Positions 45,198 through 54,106 are shown, numbered from the stretch's first letter. The stretch: DNA of 64,000 nucleotides from Desertibaculum subflavum (GCA_003576705.1 QOZS01000003.1:1-64000); one strand, 5' to 3'. Made by a program: numbers and translations. Notes: generated by a model not told the origin, from the letters alone.

Positions 45198-46058
45198 ATG
45201 ACGTTCCGCATCGCGCAGATTTCGGACACGCATCTGAGCCTGACGAAGCCCTACTTCGTCGAGAATTTCCGCGGCATCGCCGCCGCGCTGGGCGCGGCCC
45301 GGCCGGATCTGGTGATCAATACCGGTGACGTGTCGCTCGACGGCGCCGGCCGCGAGGAGGACCTTGCCGCGGCGCGCGGCTTTCACGAGGCGCTCCGGCT
45401 TCGCTGGCGTGCCATTCCCGGCAACCACGATGTCGGCGACAACCAGGAGGTCGCGAGCGGCGACCACCACCCGGTCGATCCGAACCGGCAGGAAAGCTGG
45501 CAGCGGCATTTCGGCGCCGATTGGTGGCGCATGGACCTGCCGGGCTGGCGGCTGATCGCGGTCAACGCCCAGATCGTCGGCAGCGACCTCGCCGCCGCCG
45601 ACGTGCAGCACAGCTTCGTCGCCGAGGCGGCGGCCGGCGCCGGCCAGCGCCAGATCGCGCTGTTCATCCACAAGCCGCTCTGCGACCGGGCGCTGGACGA
45701 GACGACGGTCGGCGGGCGCTTCCTCAATCCCGCGCCGCGCGCGCGGCTGCTCGCCGCCCTGGGCCCGCGCCGGCCGGCGCTGATCGCCTCCGGCCACACG
45801 CACCAGTACCGCAGCTCCGAGATCGGCGGCGCGCGCCATGTCTGGGCGCCGTCGACCGCCTTCGTGCTGCCGGATGCCTACCAGCCGCGCTACGGCACCA
45901 AGGAAGTCGGCTTCGTCGAGCACCGGCTGCACGCCGACGGACGGCATGACAGCCGTTTCGTGCGCGTGGACGGCGTGCGCACCCTGAACATCGCCGACTT
46001 CCCCGGCGCCTACGGCCCGATCGAGCCGCGCTGGTTCGCGACCGAAGCGGCAGGCTGA
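45198..46058 (+). CDS. Metallophosphoesterase
   Basis: Calcineurin-like phosphoesterase of 286 residues. The binuclear-metal motifs are in order: ISDTHLS at residues 9-15, NTGDVSLDGAGREED, IPGNHDVGDN, an IHKPL segment and SGHTHQYRS. The pattern resembles the class III cyclic nucleotide phosphodiesterase/3',5'-cAMP type, but the substrate is uncertain. No signal peptide is visible. It is convergent with the M81 peptidase gene 10 nt away. Confidence 0.92.
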   Translation: MTFRIAQISDTHLSLTKPYFVENFRGIAAALGAARPDLVINTGDVSLDGAGREEDLAAARGFHEALRLRWRAIPGNHDVGDNQEVASGDHHPVDPNRQESWQRHFGADWWRMDLPGWRLIAVNAQIVGSDLAAADVQHSFVAEAAAGAGQRQIALFIHKPLCDRALDETTVGGRFLNPAPRARLLAALGPRRPALIASGHTHQYRSSEIGGARHVWAPSTAFVLPDAYQPRYGTKEVGFVEHRLHADGRHDSRFVRVDGVRTLNIADFPGAYGPIEPRWFATEAAG

Positions 46059-46068
46059 CCCTTTCCCG

Positions 46069-47535
46069 TCAGGCGAAGGGATCGACGACCAGCGGCCATT
46101 GCCGCGTATTCGCCTTCTTGTAGGGGAGCAGCTTCCAGTCCGGCACCAGGGCGCCGGGCGCAGCGACGTAGAGCACCTCGCTCGCGATCGGCGCATAGGC
46201 GGCGTGGAAATGCTGCATCGACTTCACCACCACGACCTTCTTCTTCGACGGATCGATGCCGAGCTTGGAGAAGCAGTCGGTCGAGGAGCATTGCGTGCGC
46301 CGCGTGTTGACCACCACCGCGATACCGTTGACGTCCAGCGCCACCGCATCGCCGATATGGCCGACGCCCTTGCGCGCGCCGCCGAATTCCACCGTCACAT
46401 CCTCCGCCACCTTCAGCACCGTCGCGTGCACATCGAGCGGGGAACCGGAGGGCGCGCCGAGCTTGCCGCCGAGGCGGAGGTCGAAGCTCGCCCCCTCGCC
46501 CACCTCTTTCGCCAGCCGCACCACCATCGGGTCCCAGAACATGGCGATGGCGGCGTCCTTGATGCCGCGCTTCAGCATGGCGTCGAGGATGAAGGTGCTG
46601 TCGCTCGCCGCGCCGCCGCCGGCATTGTCGGAGACGTCGGCCAGCACCATCGGCTGTTTCTGGTTGTGGCTCGCCGCCCGGGCGATGGCGGTTTCGAGCG
46701 AGAAATAGGGCGGCTGGGTCTGGTCGCGCATGGCGAAGAACTCGCGGCCCAGCTCGGCGGCCAGCCGCTCCGCCTTGGCCTTGTCGCCGTCGGTGATGGC
46801 GACGATGCGGCTGCCCATCTCCTTGACGTCGCCCCAGGGGAAGCCGTGGCCGATGGAGAGCGAGAGGACGCCGTCCTTGCCCTCCATCGCGGAGAGCTTG
46901 TCGACGAAGCCGCGCATCGGCTCGCGCGTGGTGTGGAAGATGCCGATCATCCGGCAGTCGAAGATGGCCATGACGGGCCGGGTCTTCCCTTCCGCCGCAT
47001 CGGCGATGACGTTGAAGAGATCGTGCGCGCGCTCCGGCACATCGATATGCGGGTATTCCTTGAACAGGACCAGCGCGTCGGCGCTCTGCATCATGGTGTC
47101 GGAGATATGGCAATGCAGGTCGAGCTCGGCCCCGAGCTTGACCTTCGGACCGACAACCGCGCGGATATGGGCGAGCAGGTCGCCTTCGCAATCGTCATAG
47201 CCTTCCGCCACCATGGCGCCGTGCAGCGAGACCAGCACGATATCGACCGGCATAGCGGCTTTCAGGTCGGCCAGGATCTCGTCGCGGAATCCCTCGTAGA
47301 CGCGCCGCACCGTCTTGCCTGCGGGCTGGGCGAAGGCGCAGAGGCTCTCCGTCACCTGCCAGCCGCGCGCCTCCGCGAGGCGGCGCCAGACCTGCAGCGG
47401 CGCGCCGAACATCGGCGCCTTCTCGCCGTAGCTGCCGGCGCGATAGAGGCAGGTCTCCTCGAACATCTGCATGCCGGTCGGCAGCGAGGCGAAGGTGTTG
47501 GTCTCGGTACCGAGGGTGGCGGTGAAGACTTTCAT
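46069..47535 (-). CDS. M81 family metallopeptidase (MlrC-like)
   Basis: A 488-residue protein of the M81/MlrC family, named from the microcystin-degradation enzyme. Characteristic are VFTATLGTETNTFASLPTG at the N-terminus, VLVSLHGAMVAEGYDDCEGD, ELDLHCHISDTM with metal-binding His residues, GHGFPWGDVKEMGSR and VSDNAGGGAASDSTF. These proteins cleave linear peptides or related amides. ATG 47535 was chosen as the family start; the frame is open farther upstream only through the palindromic repeat. Downstream of a luciferase-like gene on the same strand. Confidence 0.93.
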   Translation of the reverse strand: MKVFTATLGTETNTFASLPTGMQMFEETCLYRAGSYGEKAPMFGAPLQVWRRLAEARGWQVTESLCAFAQPAGKTVRRVYEGFRDEILADLKAAMPVDIVLVSLHGAMVAEGYDDCEGDLLAHIRAVVGPKVKLGAELDLHCHISDTMMQSADALVLFKEYPHIDVPERAHDLFNVIADAAEGKTRPVMAIFDCRMIGIFHTTREPMRGFVDKLSAMEGKDGVLSLSIGHGFPWGDVKEMGSRIVAITDGDKAKAERLAAELGREFFAMRDQTQPPYFSLETAIARAASHNQKQPMVLADVSDNAGGGAASDSTFILDAMLKRGIKDAAIAMFWDPMVVRLAKEVGEGASFDLRLGGKLGAPSGSPLDVHATVLKVAEDVTVEFGGARKGVGHIGDAVALDVNGIAVVVNTRRTQCSSTDCFSKLGIDPSKKKVVVVKSMQHFHAAYAPIASEVLYVAAPGALVPDWKLLPYKKANTRQWPLVVDPFA

Positions 47536-47566
47536 GGATGGGATGGCTCCGATTCTTTTCTCCTCC

Positions 47567-47667
47567 CCCATCGCCAGATGGGGGAGGTCGGGTGGGGGTT
47601 TGCCGCCAGCACCGCGCGGCCGCAAACCCCACCCCGGCCCTCCCCGCCGGTCGGCGGGGAGGGAGAG
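47567..47667. repeat. Palindromic REP pair between two minus-strand genes
   Basis: Hairpin one is CTCCCCCATC / GATGGGGGAG and hairpin two CCCTCCCCGCCG / CGGCGGGGAGGG. They flank an imperfect inverted repeat (GGTCGGGTGGGGGTTTGC and GCAAACCCCACCCCGGCC). The layout is the same as the element inside the LytTR gene, though the sequence differs. It fills the space between the luciferase-like gene and the M81 gene, where it may stabilise or attenuate the transcript. Confidence 0.78.
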
Positions 47668-47670
47668 ATA

Positions 47671-48801
47671 CTAAGCGAACCGCGGCAGCACGTGCTTCGC
47701 CATCAGGTCGAGCGAGGTGCGGATCTGGTCGGGCGTGTGGATGCCCTGCGGGATCAGCAGCACGACCTCGTCCTGATCCGGGAAGCGCTGCTTCACCTCG
47801 TCGAGGCGGCGCGAGATGGTGTCGGGCGAGCCGACCAGCAGTTCCGGCAGGCCCTGGCCGAACGGCACCGCCCAGCTGTTCCAGAACCAGAGCATGTCCT
47901 GCAGCCATTCCTTGGCCTGCGCATCGGTCGGCGCGCAGATGCAGATGCCGCCCCAGGCGGCCTCCTGGCCGCGCGCGACCTTCGTGCCGTGCTTTTCCGC
48001 CTCGCCGCGATAGGCTTCGACCAGGCGGCCGTAGAAATCGAGGTTGTCGGTCAGCACGATCGGCTTGCCGCCGTATTTCGCCCAGAAGGTCGCGGTGCGC
48101 ATCGAGGCGGCGAAGCCGCCATAGAGCGGCGGATGCGGCGTCTGCAGCGGGCGCGGCGCGATGCCGATCTCGGCGATATTCATTTGCGGGTCCACGCCCT
48201 TGCCATAGGTGCGATAGACCGGGTGGTCGTGCGGGTTGACGAAACCCGGCGGCGGGAACTGCCAGTACTTGCCGCGGTGGCTGAAGGTCTCGCTCTTCAA
48301 GGCCTTCACCACCACGTCGACGAACTCGGTGAAATACTCCCGGTTCGCCACGTCGGCCGGGCTGTCCTTGTTCCACGGGCCGACGGCGTTGAGATCGCCG
48401 CGGATCTTGAAGTTCTCGACCCAGCGCGCCTGGTAACCGCGCACCAGGCCGACGCCGAAGCGCCCGCCCAGCATGTGGTCCATGGTGGCGATGTCCTCGG
48501 CGGTGCGCAGCGGGTTGTGCGTCGTCGAGACGAAGCCGCAGGTGATGACGCGGAGCCGCTTTGTATGCCGGCCGAGCCACATGCCCATCAGCCGCGGATC
48601 GTTGGAGATCTCGAAGCCTTCGATCTGCAGGTGATGCTCGGGATGGCCGAAGCCGAAGAAGCCGGCATCGTCGGCCAGCCGCGCATAGTCGGCGATCTCG
48701 TCCAGCATGCGCTGGTAGAGCTCGGGCTTGCGGCCGGCAAGGCCGCCCTCGAGCTCCGCCCTGCGGCCGATCGTGCAGTACATGAAGAGCGAGAACTTCA
48801 T
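47671..48801 (-). CDS. LLM class flavin-dependent oxidoreductase
   Basis: Bacterial-luciferase-like FMN monooxygenase of 376 residues (TIM barrel). Typical segments are MKFSLFMYCTIG, ADDAGFFGFGHPEHHLQIEGF, TCGFVSTTHNPLRTAEDIATMD, LGGRFGVGLVRGYQARW and the C-terminal VGSPDTISRRLDEVKQRF. GGAGGAAA sits upstream of ATG 48801. Such enzymes oxidise reduced-flavin-linked substrates with O2; the substrate is unknown. The downstream M81 gene is separated by a palindromic repeat pair. Confidence 0.92.
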   Translation of the reverse strand: MKFSLFMYCTIGRRAELEGGLAGRKPELYQRMLDEIADYARLADDAGFFGFGHPEHHLQIEGFEISNDPRLMGMWLGRHTKRLRVITCGFVSTTHNPLRTAEDIATMDHMLGGRFGVGLVRGYQARWVENFKIRGDLNAVGPWNKDSPADVANREYFTEFVDVVVKALKSETFSHRGKYWQFPPPGFVNPHDHPVYRTYGKGVDPQMNIAEIGIAPRPLQTPHPPLYGGFAASMRTATFWAKYGGKPIVLTDNLDFYGRLVEAYRGEAEKHGTKVARGQEAAWGGICICAPTDAQAKEWLQDMLWFWNSWAVPFGQGLPELLVGSPDTISRRLDEVKQRFPDQDEVVLLIPQGIHTPDQIRTSLDLMAKHVLPRFA

Positions 48802-48896
48802 CGCATTTCCTCCATCGGCCTCCCGCGTCTTTCGCCTGCGGCGGGTTGGCCCGGTTGCGGCTAGTATGCCGGCGGAAGCGTTGGGAGGTCGAGGGG

Positions 48897-50135
48897 ATGA
48901 GCGAGCCGGCACGCAGCAACGATCAGGCACTGAAGGCACGCGCCGCCAAGGTGATCCCGGGCGGCATGTACGGCCATATGAGCACGCGCCGCCTGCCGGC
49001 CGGCTATCCGCAATTCTTCGCCCGCGCCGAGGGCGCCTATCTGTGGGACACCGACGGCAACCGCTATGTCGACTTCATGTGCGCCTATGGACCGATGGTG
49101 CTCGGCTACAGGAACCGCGAGATCGACGCTGCCTTCGACACCCAGCGCGAGGCCGCCGACATCGCCGACGGGCCGACCGAGCGGTTGGTGGAACTGGCCG
49201 AGAAGCTCACCTCGACCATCGCGCATGCCGATTGGGCGCTGTTCCAGAAGAACGGCACCGATGCGACCACCTTCTGCGTGACCCTGGCGCGCGCGGCGAC
49301 CGGCCGGCGCAAGATCCTGGCGGCGCGCGGCGCCTATCATGGCTCGGTCCCCTGGTGCTCGCCCTATCCGCAGGGCGTGACGGCGGAGGATCGCGCCCAT
49401 CTCGTGCTCTACGACTACAACGACATCGCGAGCCTGGAGGCGGCGGCGCGGTCCGTCGAAGGCGATCTCGCCGGCATCATCGTCTCGGCGTTCAAGCACG
49501 ATTACGGCAAGGACCAGGAGCTGCCGAACCCGGTCTTCGCCGCCAAGGCGCGCGCGCTTTGCGATACGGCCGGCGCGGTGCTGATCCTGGACGATGTGCG
49601 GGCCGGGTTCCGGCTGCATATGGGCGGATCGTGGGAGCCGGTCGGCGTGCGGCCCGATCTCTCCGCCTTCTCCAAGGCGATCGCCAACGGCTATCCGCTC
49701 GCCGCGGTCACCGGCGTGGATCGCCTGAGGGAAGCGGCTGCGGGCCAGTTCATGACCGGGTCGTTCTGGTGCGGCGCTGGCGCCATGGCGGCCTCGCTGA
49801 AGACGCTCGAGCTGCTGGAGCGGCAGGACGCGATCCCCCGCATGGCGGCGCTGGGCGAGCGTTTGCGCAAAGGCCTCGCCGAGCAGGCACGGTCGCACAA
49901 TCTGGGCCTCAGGCAGACCGGGCCGGCGCAGATGCCGATGGTGCTGTTCGAGGACGATCCGGAATGCCGCAAGGGCTTCCGCTTCGTCGAGGAAGCCTTG
50001 AAGCGCGGCGCCTATCTGCATCCTCAGCACAACATGTTCCTGTCGGCCGCGCATACGGAAGCCGATATCGACGCCGCCCTAGCGGCGACCGACGAGGCGT
50101 TCACGGCGGTGAAGCGCGAGTTCGGCCGGGATTGA
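48897..50135 (+). CDS. Class III aminotransferase (glutamate-1-semialdehyde aminomutase-like)
   Basis: PLP enzyme of 412 residues. VIPGGMYGHMSTRRLPAGYP and LWDTDGNRYVDFMCAYGPMVLG open the fold, GTDATTFCVTLARAATGR and GAYHGSVPWCSPYPQG follow, the DDVRAGFR Asp contacts the pyridine ring, and the PLP Lys is in AFSKAIANGYPLAAV. ATG 48897 follows GAGGGG; the longer start lacks the family match. The sequence resembles GSAM-type proteins without being a clear HemL, so the amino substrate is unknown. Confidence 0.9.
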   Translation: MSEPARSNDQALKARAAKVIPGGMYGHMSTRRLPAGYPQFFARAEGAYLWDTDGNRYVDFMCAYGPMVLGYRNREIDAAFDTQREAADIADGPTERLVELAEKLTSTIAHADWALFQKNGTDATTFCVTLARAATGRRKILAARGAYHGSVPWCSPYPQGVTAEDRAHLVLYDYNDIASLEAAARSVEGDLAGIIVSAFKHDYGKDQELPNPVFAAKARALCDTAGAVLILDDVRAGFRLHMGGSWEPVGVRPDLSAFSKAIANGYPLAAVTGVDRLREAAAGQFMTGSFWCGAGAMAASLKTLELLERQDAIPRMAALGERLRKGLAEQARSHNLGLRQTGPAQMPMVLFEDDPECRKGFRFVEEALKRGAYLHPQHNMFLSAAHTEADIDAALAATDEAFTAVKREFGRD

Positions 50136-50212
50136 GGCGTCTCGCCGCACGGCCTGCCCTTTATCCGCCATCGCCCTATAATGCGAAGCAAGAACAACGG
50201 GAGAAACGCGCG

Positions 50213-50713
50213 ATGAGCGATGAACGCAAGCCGTTCGCCTCGCCCGCCTGCAGCGCGCACGAGGTGGACCCGAGCTACATGTTCGCGCCCGAGATGCCGA
50301 AGGACGAGCTGGTGGCCCTCCTCAACGTGTTGATCGAGAGCGAGCGGGCCGGCGCCAAGACCCTGCTCGCCTGGGCGCGCGAGGGCGCACCGGGCGTCGA
50401 CGGCGCCTTCCTCGGCGAGGTGCAGCGCGACGAGGCGCGCTATGTCGCCGGGCTCGCCAAGGCGGTGCGCAAGCTCGGCGCCGAGCCGAGCGGCGCCACC
50501 GGGCGCTTCTTCGACAAGGCGATGACGATGACCGACTGGCAGGCCCGCTTCGCCTTCCTGGACAAGGGCCAGCGCTGGGTGGCCGACAAGGTGGCGGAGA
50601 TGCTGCCCCGGATCCGCGACGCCGAGCTGCGCGCTTTCCTCACCGAGATGCATCGCGGCCACGAGGTGAACATCGCCCGCTGCGCCGAGGCGGCGCGGGC
50701 GGTTTCGCACTAG
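50213..50713 (+). CDS. DUF6306 family protein, ferritin-like helical
   Basis: A 166-residue all-helical protein that I place in the DUF6306 family. It has candidate metal-ligand motifs spread over helices: LIESERAGAKTLL, VQRDEARYVAGL and TEMHRGHEVNIARC, the pattern of a di-iron or ferritin-like bundle. No function is established. A TATAAT sequence at 50177-50182 lies 31 nt before the start, but no good -35 box accompanies it. It is convergent with a small membrane protein gene 1 nt away. Confidence 0.8.
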   Translation: MSDERKPFASPACSAHEVDPSYMFAPEMPKDELVALLNVLIESERAGAKTLLAWAREGAPGVDGAFLGEVQRDEARYVAGLAKAVRKLGAEPSGATGRFFDKAMTMTDWQARFAFLDKGQRWVADKVAEMLPRIRDAELRAFLTEMHRGHEVNIARCAEAARAVSH

Positions 50714-50714
50714 G

Positions 50715-50984
50715 TCAGCCGAACAGCCGCCTGCCGAGCCCCACCGCGCCGAGCCAGCCGAGCGCGAGCGCCACGCCGATCAGGATCTCGAACGGCAGGA
50801 GGTTGTGCGAGGTGGGGTCGCGCGCCACGTCGATGGCAAAGACCAGCGTCCACAGCGCCCAGCCGGCCAGCGGCAGCATGCCGGCCAGGCGCCAGCCGCC
50901 CTGCCAACGCAGGGCAGCGCGTTGCGCCAGCACGTAACCGAGCGGCGGCACCAGAATCAGCACCAGCAGGGCCAGGTCTTCCAT
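50715..50984 (-). CDS. Small hypothetical membrane protein
   Basis: An 89-residue protein with three predicted transmembrane segments (LALLVLILVPPLGYVLA, MLPLAGWALWTLVFAI, LIGVALALGWLGAVGLG) and a short polar loop between the last two. I do not recognise a family. ATG 50984 is the best start; a GTG at 50999 would add five residues. It stands alone, between the convergent DUF6306 gene and the SDR/LLM pair. Confidence 0.7.
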   Translation of the reverse strand: MEDLALLVLILVPPLGYVLAQRAALRWQGGWRLAGMLPLAGWALWTLVFAIDVARDPTSHNLLPFEILIGVALALGWLGAVGLGRRLFG

Positions 50985-51043
50985 GGCCGGAACCTGCACC
51001 CGACATGGTGAAGACGGCGTTAACCTTCAGCTGACATCCGGCT

Positions 51044-51769
51044 TCAGCTGAAGTGAAGGCCGCCGTTCACCGCGACCGTCTGGCCGGTCATGTAGGGATT
51101 GCCCAGCACCAGCAGCACCGCCTGCGCCACCTCCTCCGGCTTGCCGCGGCGGCCGAAAGTGGCGTTGTTGGCATCGCCCATCATCTCGGTATCGATCAGC
51201 GAGGGCGCGACCGCGTTGACGGTCACGCCGTCCTTGACCAGGCGCGCCGCGTAGCCGCGGGTCAGCCCCTCCATCCCGGCCTTGGACGCATTGTAATGCG
51301 CCCCGATGGCGCCGGCGCCGCGCGCCGCGCCCGAGGTGATGTTGACGATGCGGCCCCATTTGCGGCTGCGCATGCCGGAATAGACCGCCTGGGAGCAGAG
51401 GAAGGCCGATTTGAGGTTGACCGCGATTGTCTCGTCGAACATCGCCTCGGTCATGTCGTCGAGCCCGGCGCGCGGGCCGATGCCGGCATTGTTGACCAGG
51501 ATGTCGACGGGGCCGAGCTCGGCCGTGACCTGCTCGACCAGCCGCTTGACCTCGCGACCGTTCGACACGTCGGCGGCAATGCTGAGGGCGCGGCGGCTCA
51601 GCGCCTGCACCTGGCTCGCGACCGACGCCGCCTCCACGCCGCGGTGGCGATAGTTGATCGCGACATCGGCGCCGACCTCGGCCAGCGCCAGCGCCACCGC
51701 CTTGCCGATGCCGCGCGAGGCGCCGGTGACCAGCGCGACGCGGCCCTTGAGATCGGGGATCAGGGACAT
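51044..51769 (-). CDS. SDR family oxidoreductase (FabG-like)
   Basis: A 241-residue classical SDR of the 3-oxoacyl-ACP reductase type. VTGASRGIGKAVALALAE, NNAGIGPRAG, the catalytic Ser in NITSGAA and HYNASKAGMEGL (YxxxK) are present, with the C-terminal NPYMTGQTVAVNGGLHF. The substrate may be a keto acyl group or another carbonyl. ATG 51769 is preceded by GGAG. It follows the LLM gene on the same strand across a hairpin-forming repeat. Confidence 0.92.
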   Translation of the reverse strand: MSLIPDLKGRVALVTGASRGIGKAVALALAEVGADVAINYRHRGVEAASVASQVQALSRRALSIAADVSNGREVKRLVEQVTAELGPVDILVNNAGIGPRAGLDDMTEAMFDETIAVNLKSAFLCSQAVYSGMRSRKWGRIVNITSGAARGAGAIGAHYNASKAGMEGLTRGYAARLVKDGVTVNAVAPSLIDTEMMGDANNATFGRRGKPEEVAQAVLLVLGNPYMTGQTVAVNGGLHFS

Positions 51770-51789
51770 GATTCAACTCCGTTGTTTCA

Positions 51790-51828
51790 AGCCCTCCCTC
51801 GCGTTGCGAAGCAACGTGGGGGAGGGCT
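51790..51828. repeat. Hairpin-forming repeat between LLM and SDR genes
   Basis: AGCCCTCCC and GGGAGGGCT arms enclose an inner GCGTTGC / GCAACG stem with a GAA loop. There is no following T-run on the minus strand, so it is a REP-like hairpin more than a terminator. It may reduce read-through from the LLM gene into the SDR gene. Confidence 0.65.
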
Positions 51829-51838
51829 CTTGGCTTAC

Positions 51839-52747
51839 CTACGCAAATGCGCGGAACATTTCGTCCAGCGCCTGCATCTGGTTGCCGCCGACCGAGGAGG
51901 GCACCAAAATCGGCGTGGTGATGCCGGCCTCGCGCCAGGCAGCGAGGCCGTCGCGCACCTTGGCCGCCGGGCCGAACAGGGTGACATCGGCGAGCCACTT
52001 GTCGCTCATCAGCGACGGCAGGCGGTCCAGCTCGCCCTTGGCGATGGCGGCCTCGATCGCCGTCATCTCCTCCACGTAGCCGGCTTCCTTCCAGTATTCG
52101 CGGTAGTTCGGCAGCTGCACATAGCCGGTCAAGGTGCGCCGGTTCACCGCCTTGGCTGCCTCGACATCGTCGGAGATCGTCGTCGGCGTCATGCAGCCGA
52201 TGAAGAAATTCGGGTCCCGGCGCTTCGCCCCCGGCAGCGCGCCAAGCGAGGCCTGCATATGGGTGCGCGCGCCGTTGGCGAAGACCATGCCCTCGGCGAT
52301 CTCGCCCGCAAGCGCGATCATCTTCTGCCGCAGGGTCGCCAGCGTGATCGGCGGCAGCTGGCCGATGCGCGGCAGTGCGCGCAGCTCCTCGACGAACTTG
52401 CGGGTATCGGCGAGCGGCTTGCCCGCATTGGCGCCGATCCGCTTGAGCGTCGGGCCATGGCTGACGCCGATGCCGAAGCGGAACCGGCCGCCCGACACCT
52501 CGTGCAGATAGGCCGCCGCCTGGCCCCAATCGTGCGGCGTGCGGAAATAGATCGGCGCGATGGTGGTGCCGAACGGGATCGTCTTGGTCACATGCGCGAG
52601 GCTGAGGCAGAGCGACATGTTGTCCTGCAGGGACGGCGTGTAGATGCCGGCGAACCCGCGTGCTTCGATCTGGCGGGCAATCTCCAAGGTGGCGAGGCGG
52701 CGGCCGGGCAGGGCCGCAAGGCTGACGGCGGGTTTCTGGTCGGGCAT
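51839..52747 (-). CDS. LLM class flavin-dependent oxidoreductase (F420/FMN type)
   Basis: A 302-residue TIM-barrel enzyme of the luciferase-like superfamily. Typical are SLAALPGRRLATLEIARQIE, FGTTIAPIYFRTPHDWGQAA, FRFGIGVSHGPTLKRIG and EEAGYVEEM-like late helices with the C-terminal TPILVPSSVGGN. The N-terminal part resembles the methylene-H4MPT reductase/MsnO-like branch, which can use F420 or FMN. The substrate is unknown. It probably forms a transcription unit with the SDR gene downstream. Confidence 0.9.
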   Translation of the reverse strand: MPDQKPAVSLAALPGRRLATLEIARQIEARGFAGIYTPSLQDNMSLCLSLAHVTKTIPFGTTIAPIYFRTPHDWGQAAAYLHEVSGGRFRFGIGVSHGPTLKRIGANAGKPLADTRKFVEELRALPRIGQLPPITLATLRQKMIALAGEIAEGMVFANGARTHMQASLGALPGAKRRDPNFFIGCMTPTTISDDVEAAKAVNRRTLTGYVQLPNYREYWKEAGYVEEMTAIEAAIAKGELDRLPSLMSDKWLADVTLFGPAAKVRDGLAAWREAGITTPILVPSSVGGNQMQALDEMFRAFA

Positions 52748-52799
52748 GGCTCTTCTCTCCCTAGGGAGGCCAGTCTAGCCCGATTTGCGCCGAGGGTTT

Positions 52800-53519
52800 C
52801 TAGAGCGGGTCGGCGGCGAGGCCCTTGTAGAGGATCGGGCCGGTGGGGCGGCCGGTGGGCGAACCGGCGGCCGGTTCCAAGGTGATCTCGAACAGCTGGT
52901 CGCGCCGCGCCGCCGGGAGGTCGGCGGTTGCGAGCGGGGCGCTCGCCGCGCGGCCGAGGAGGCCGATCGAGACCGGGCCGCGCGCATCGCTCCACTTGGT
53001 CCAGACCTGCAGCGCGCGGCCTTCCGGCACCGCCACGTGCTCCAGCGCCAGCAGCGCGGCGCTGCCGTCGCCATAGACCTGCACGACGGCGCCGGCGCGG
53101 CCGGTCTCGGAGACCAGCACGGCGATCAGGGTCGGCGCGCGCGCATCGCGCGCCAAGGTCAGCGCCAGGACAACCGCGAGCGCGAGCGCCGCGGCGGCGC
53201 CGGCAAGACCGGACACGCGCCAGAAGGCGAGATCGGCCCAGAGGCCGGCGAGCCGCGCCTTGAGCGACGGCCTGGCGGCGGGCCGCGTGACGGGGCGGTC
53301 GAGCGCTGCTTCGATATTGTGCCAGACCTGCAGACCGGGCCGCGCCGGCAGTGCGGTGTCGTCGAGCGCGACCAGGCGGTCGCACCATTCGGCGACCGCC
53401 GCGGCCAGCGCCGGCTCGCCGGCCAGCCGTGCCTCGACCGCCGTCATCTCCGCCTGGTCGAGCAGGCCGGCGACGTATTCGGCCGCGAGAAGATCGCGCT
53501 CGGTCGCAGCGGGGCTCAT
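52800..53519 (-). CDS. Anti-sigma factor (RskA/ChrR-like)
   Basis: A 239-residue membrane anti-sigma factor. Residues 1-75 form the cytosolic anti-sigma domain (AEYVAGLLDQAEMTAVEARLA and a CDRLVALDD stretch). A single transmembrane helix follows (AGAAAALALAVVLALTLA, about residues 105-125). The periplasmic RskA-type domain has VVQVYGDGSAALLALEHVAV and LQVWTKWSDARGPVSIGLLG. It overlaps the ECF sigma factor stop by 4 nt, the usual sigma/anti-sigma pairing. A signal at the envelope probably controls release of the sigma factor. Confidence 0.92.
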   Translation of the reverse strand: MSPAATERDLLAAEYVAGLLDQAEMTAVEARLAGEPALAAAVAEWCDRLVALDDTALPARPGLQVWHNIEAALDRPVTRPAARPSLKARLAGLWADLAFWRVSGLAGAAAALALAVVLALTLARDARAPTLIAVLVSETGRAGAVVQVYGDGSAALLALEHVAVPEGRALQVWTKWSDARGPVSIGLLGRAASAPLATADLPAARRDQLFEITLEPAAGSPTGRPTGPILYKGLAADPL

Positions 53520-54106
53520 TGCATGCACCCCTTAAGCGCGAGCAGCGAGCGGCGGAGCCACGCCTTCACCGTGCCGAGCGGCCGCCCCATGCGGCCGGCG
53601 ATCTCGCCATGCGTCAGACCGCCGGCATAGGCGAGCACGATGGCCTGCCGCCGGTCCGGCGCCAGGCCTTCGAGGCAGCGGCGCAGCCGAGCGCCTTCGG
53701 CGAGGCGGCTGACGATCGCCTCCGGATCCGGCGCATCGTCGGCGCGCTCGAACAGGGTCTCGTCGTCGCTGATCACCTCGCGGGCGCTGTGCCGCAGGAT
53801 GTGCAACGCGCGGTGGCGCAGCACCGCGAACATCCAGGCACGTGCGCTGCCGAGCGCCGGGTCGAAGGTGGCGGCGCGGGTCCAGATCTGCACGAAGGTG
53901 TCCTGCAGCGCCTCTTCCGCGATGTCCCGCCGGCGCAGGATGCGCCATGCGACGCCGAGCAGGCGCGGCGCTTCGCTGTCGTACAGCGCGCGCAAGGCCG
54001 CGCGGTCGCCGGCGGCGCAGCCGCGCAGCAGCGCCGTCAGATCCGGCCCGGTGGCCGTGCCGGTCGCCGCCGGCCGCAACGTGGACGCCATGCCCGGCAT
54101 CGGCAT
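53516..54106 (-). CDS. ECF-family RNA polymerase sigma factor
   Basis: A 196-residue extracytoplasmic-function sigma factor. Region 2 covers RAALRALYDSEAPRLLGV and the DIAEEALQDTFVQIWTRA helix, and region 4 covers LTHGEIAGRMGRPLGTVKAWLRRSL (helix-turn-helix). The acidic linker has DDETLFERADDAPDPEA. ATG 54106 is chosen because GGAAGGA lies just upstream; the longer frame extends through non-conserved sequence. It diverges from a secreted DUF4394 protein gene across 203 nt. That pairing is common for this ECF type, so the gene is a probable target. Confidence 0.92.
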   Translation of the reverse strand: MPMPGMASTLRPAATGTATGPDLTALLRGCAAGDRAALRALYDSEAPRLLGVAWRILRRRDIAEEALQDTFVQIWTRAATFDPALGSARAWMFAVLRHRALHILRHSAREVISDDETLFERADDAPDPEAIVSRLAEGARLRRCLEGLAPDRRQAIVLAYAGGLTHGEIAGRMGRPLGTVKAWLRRSLLALKGCMQ

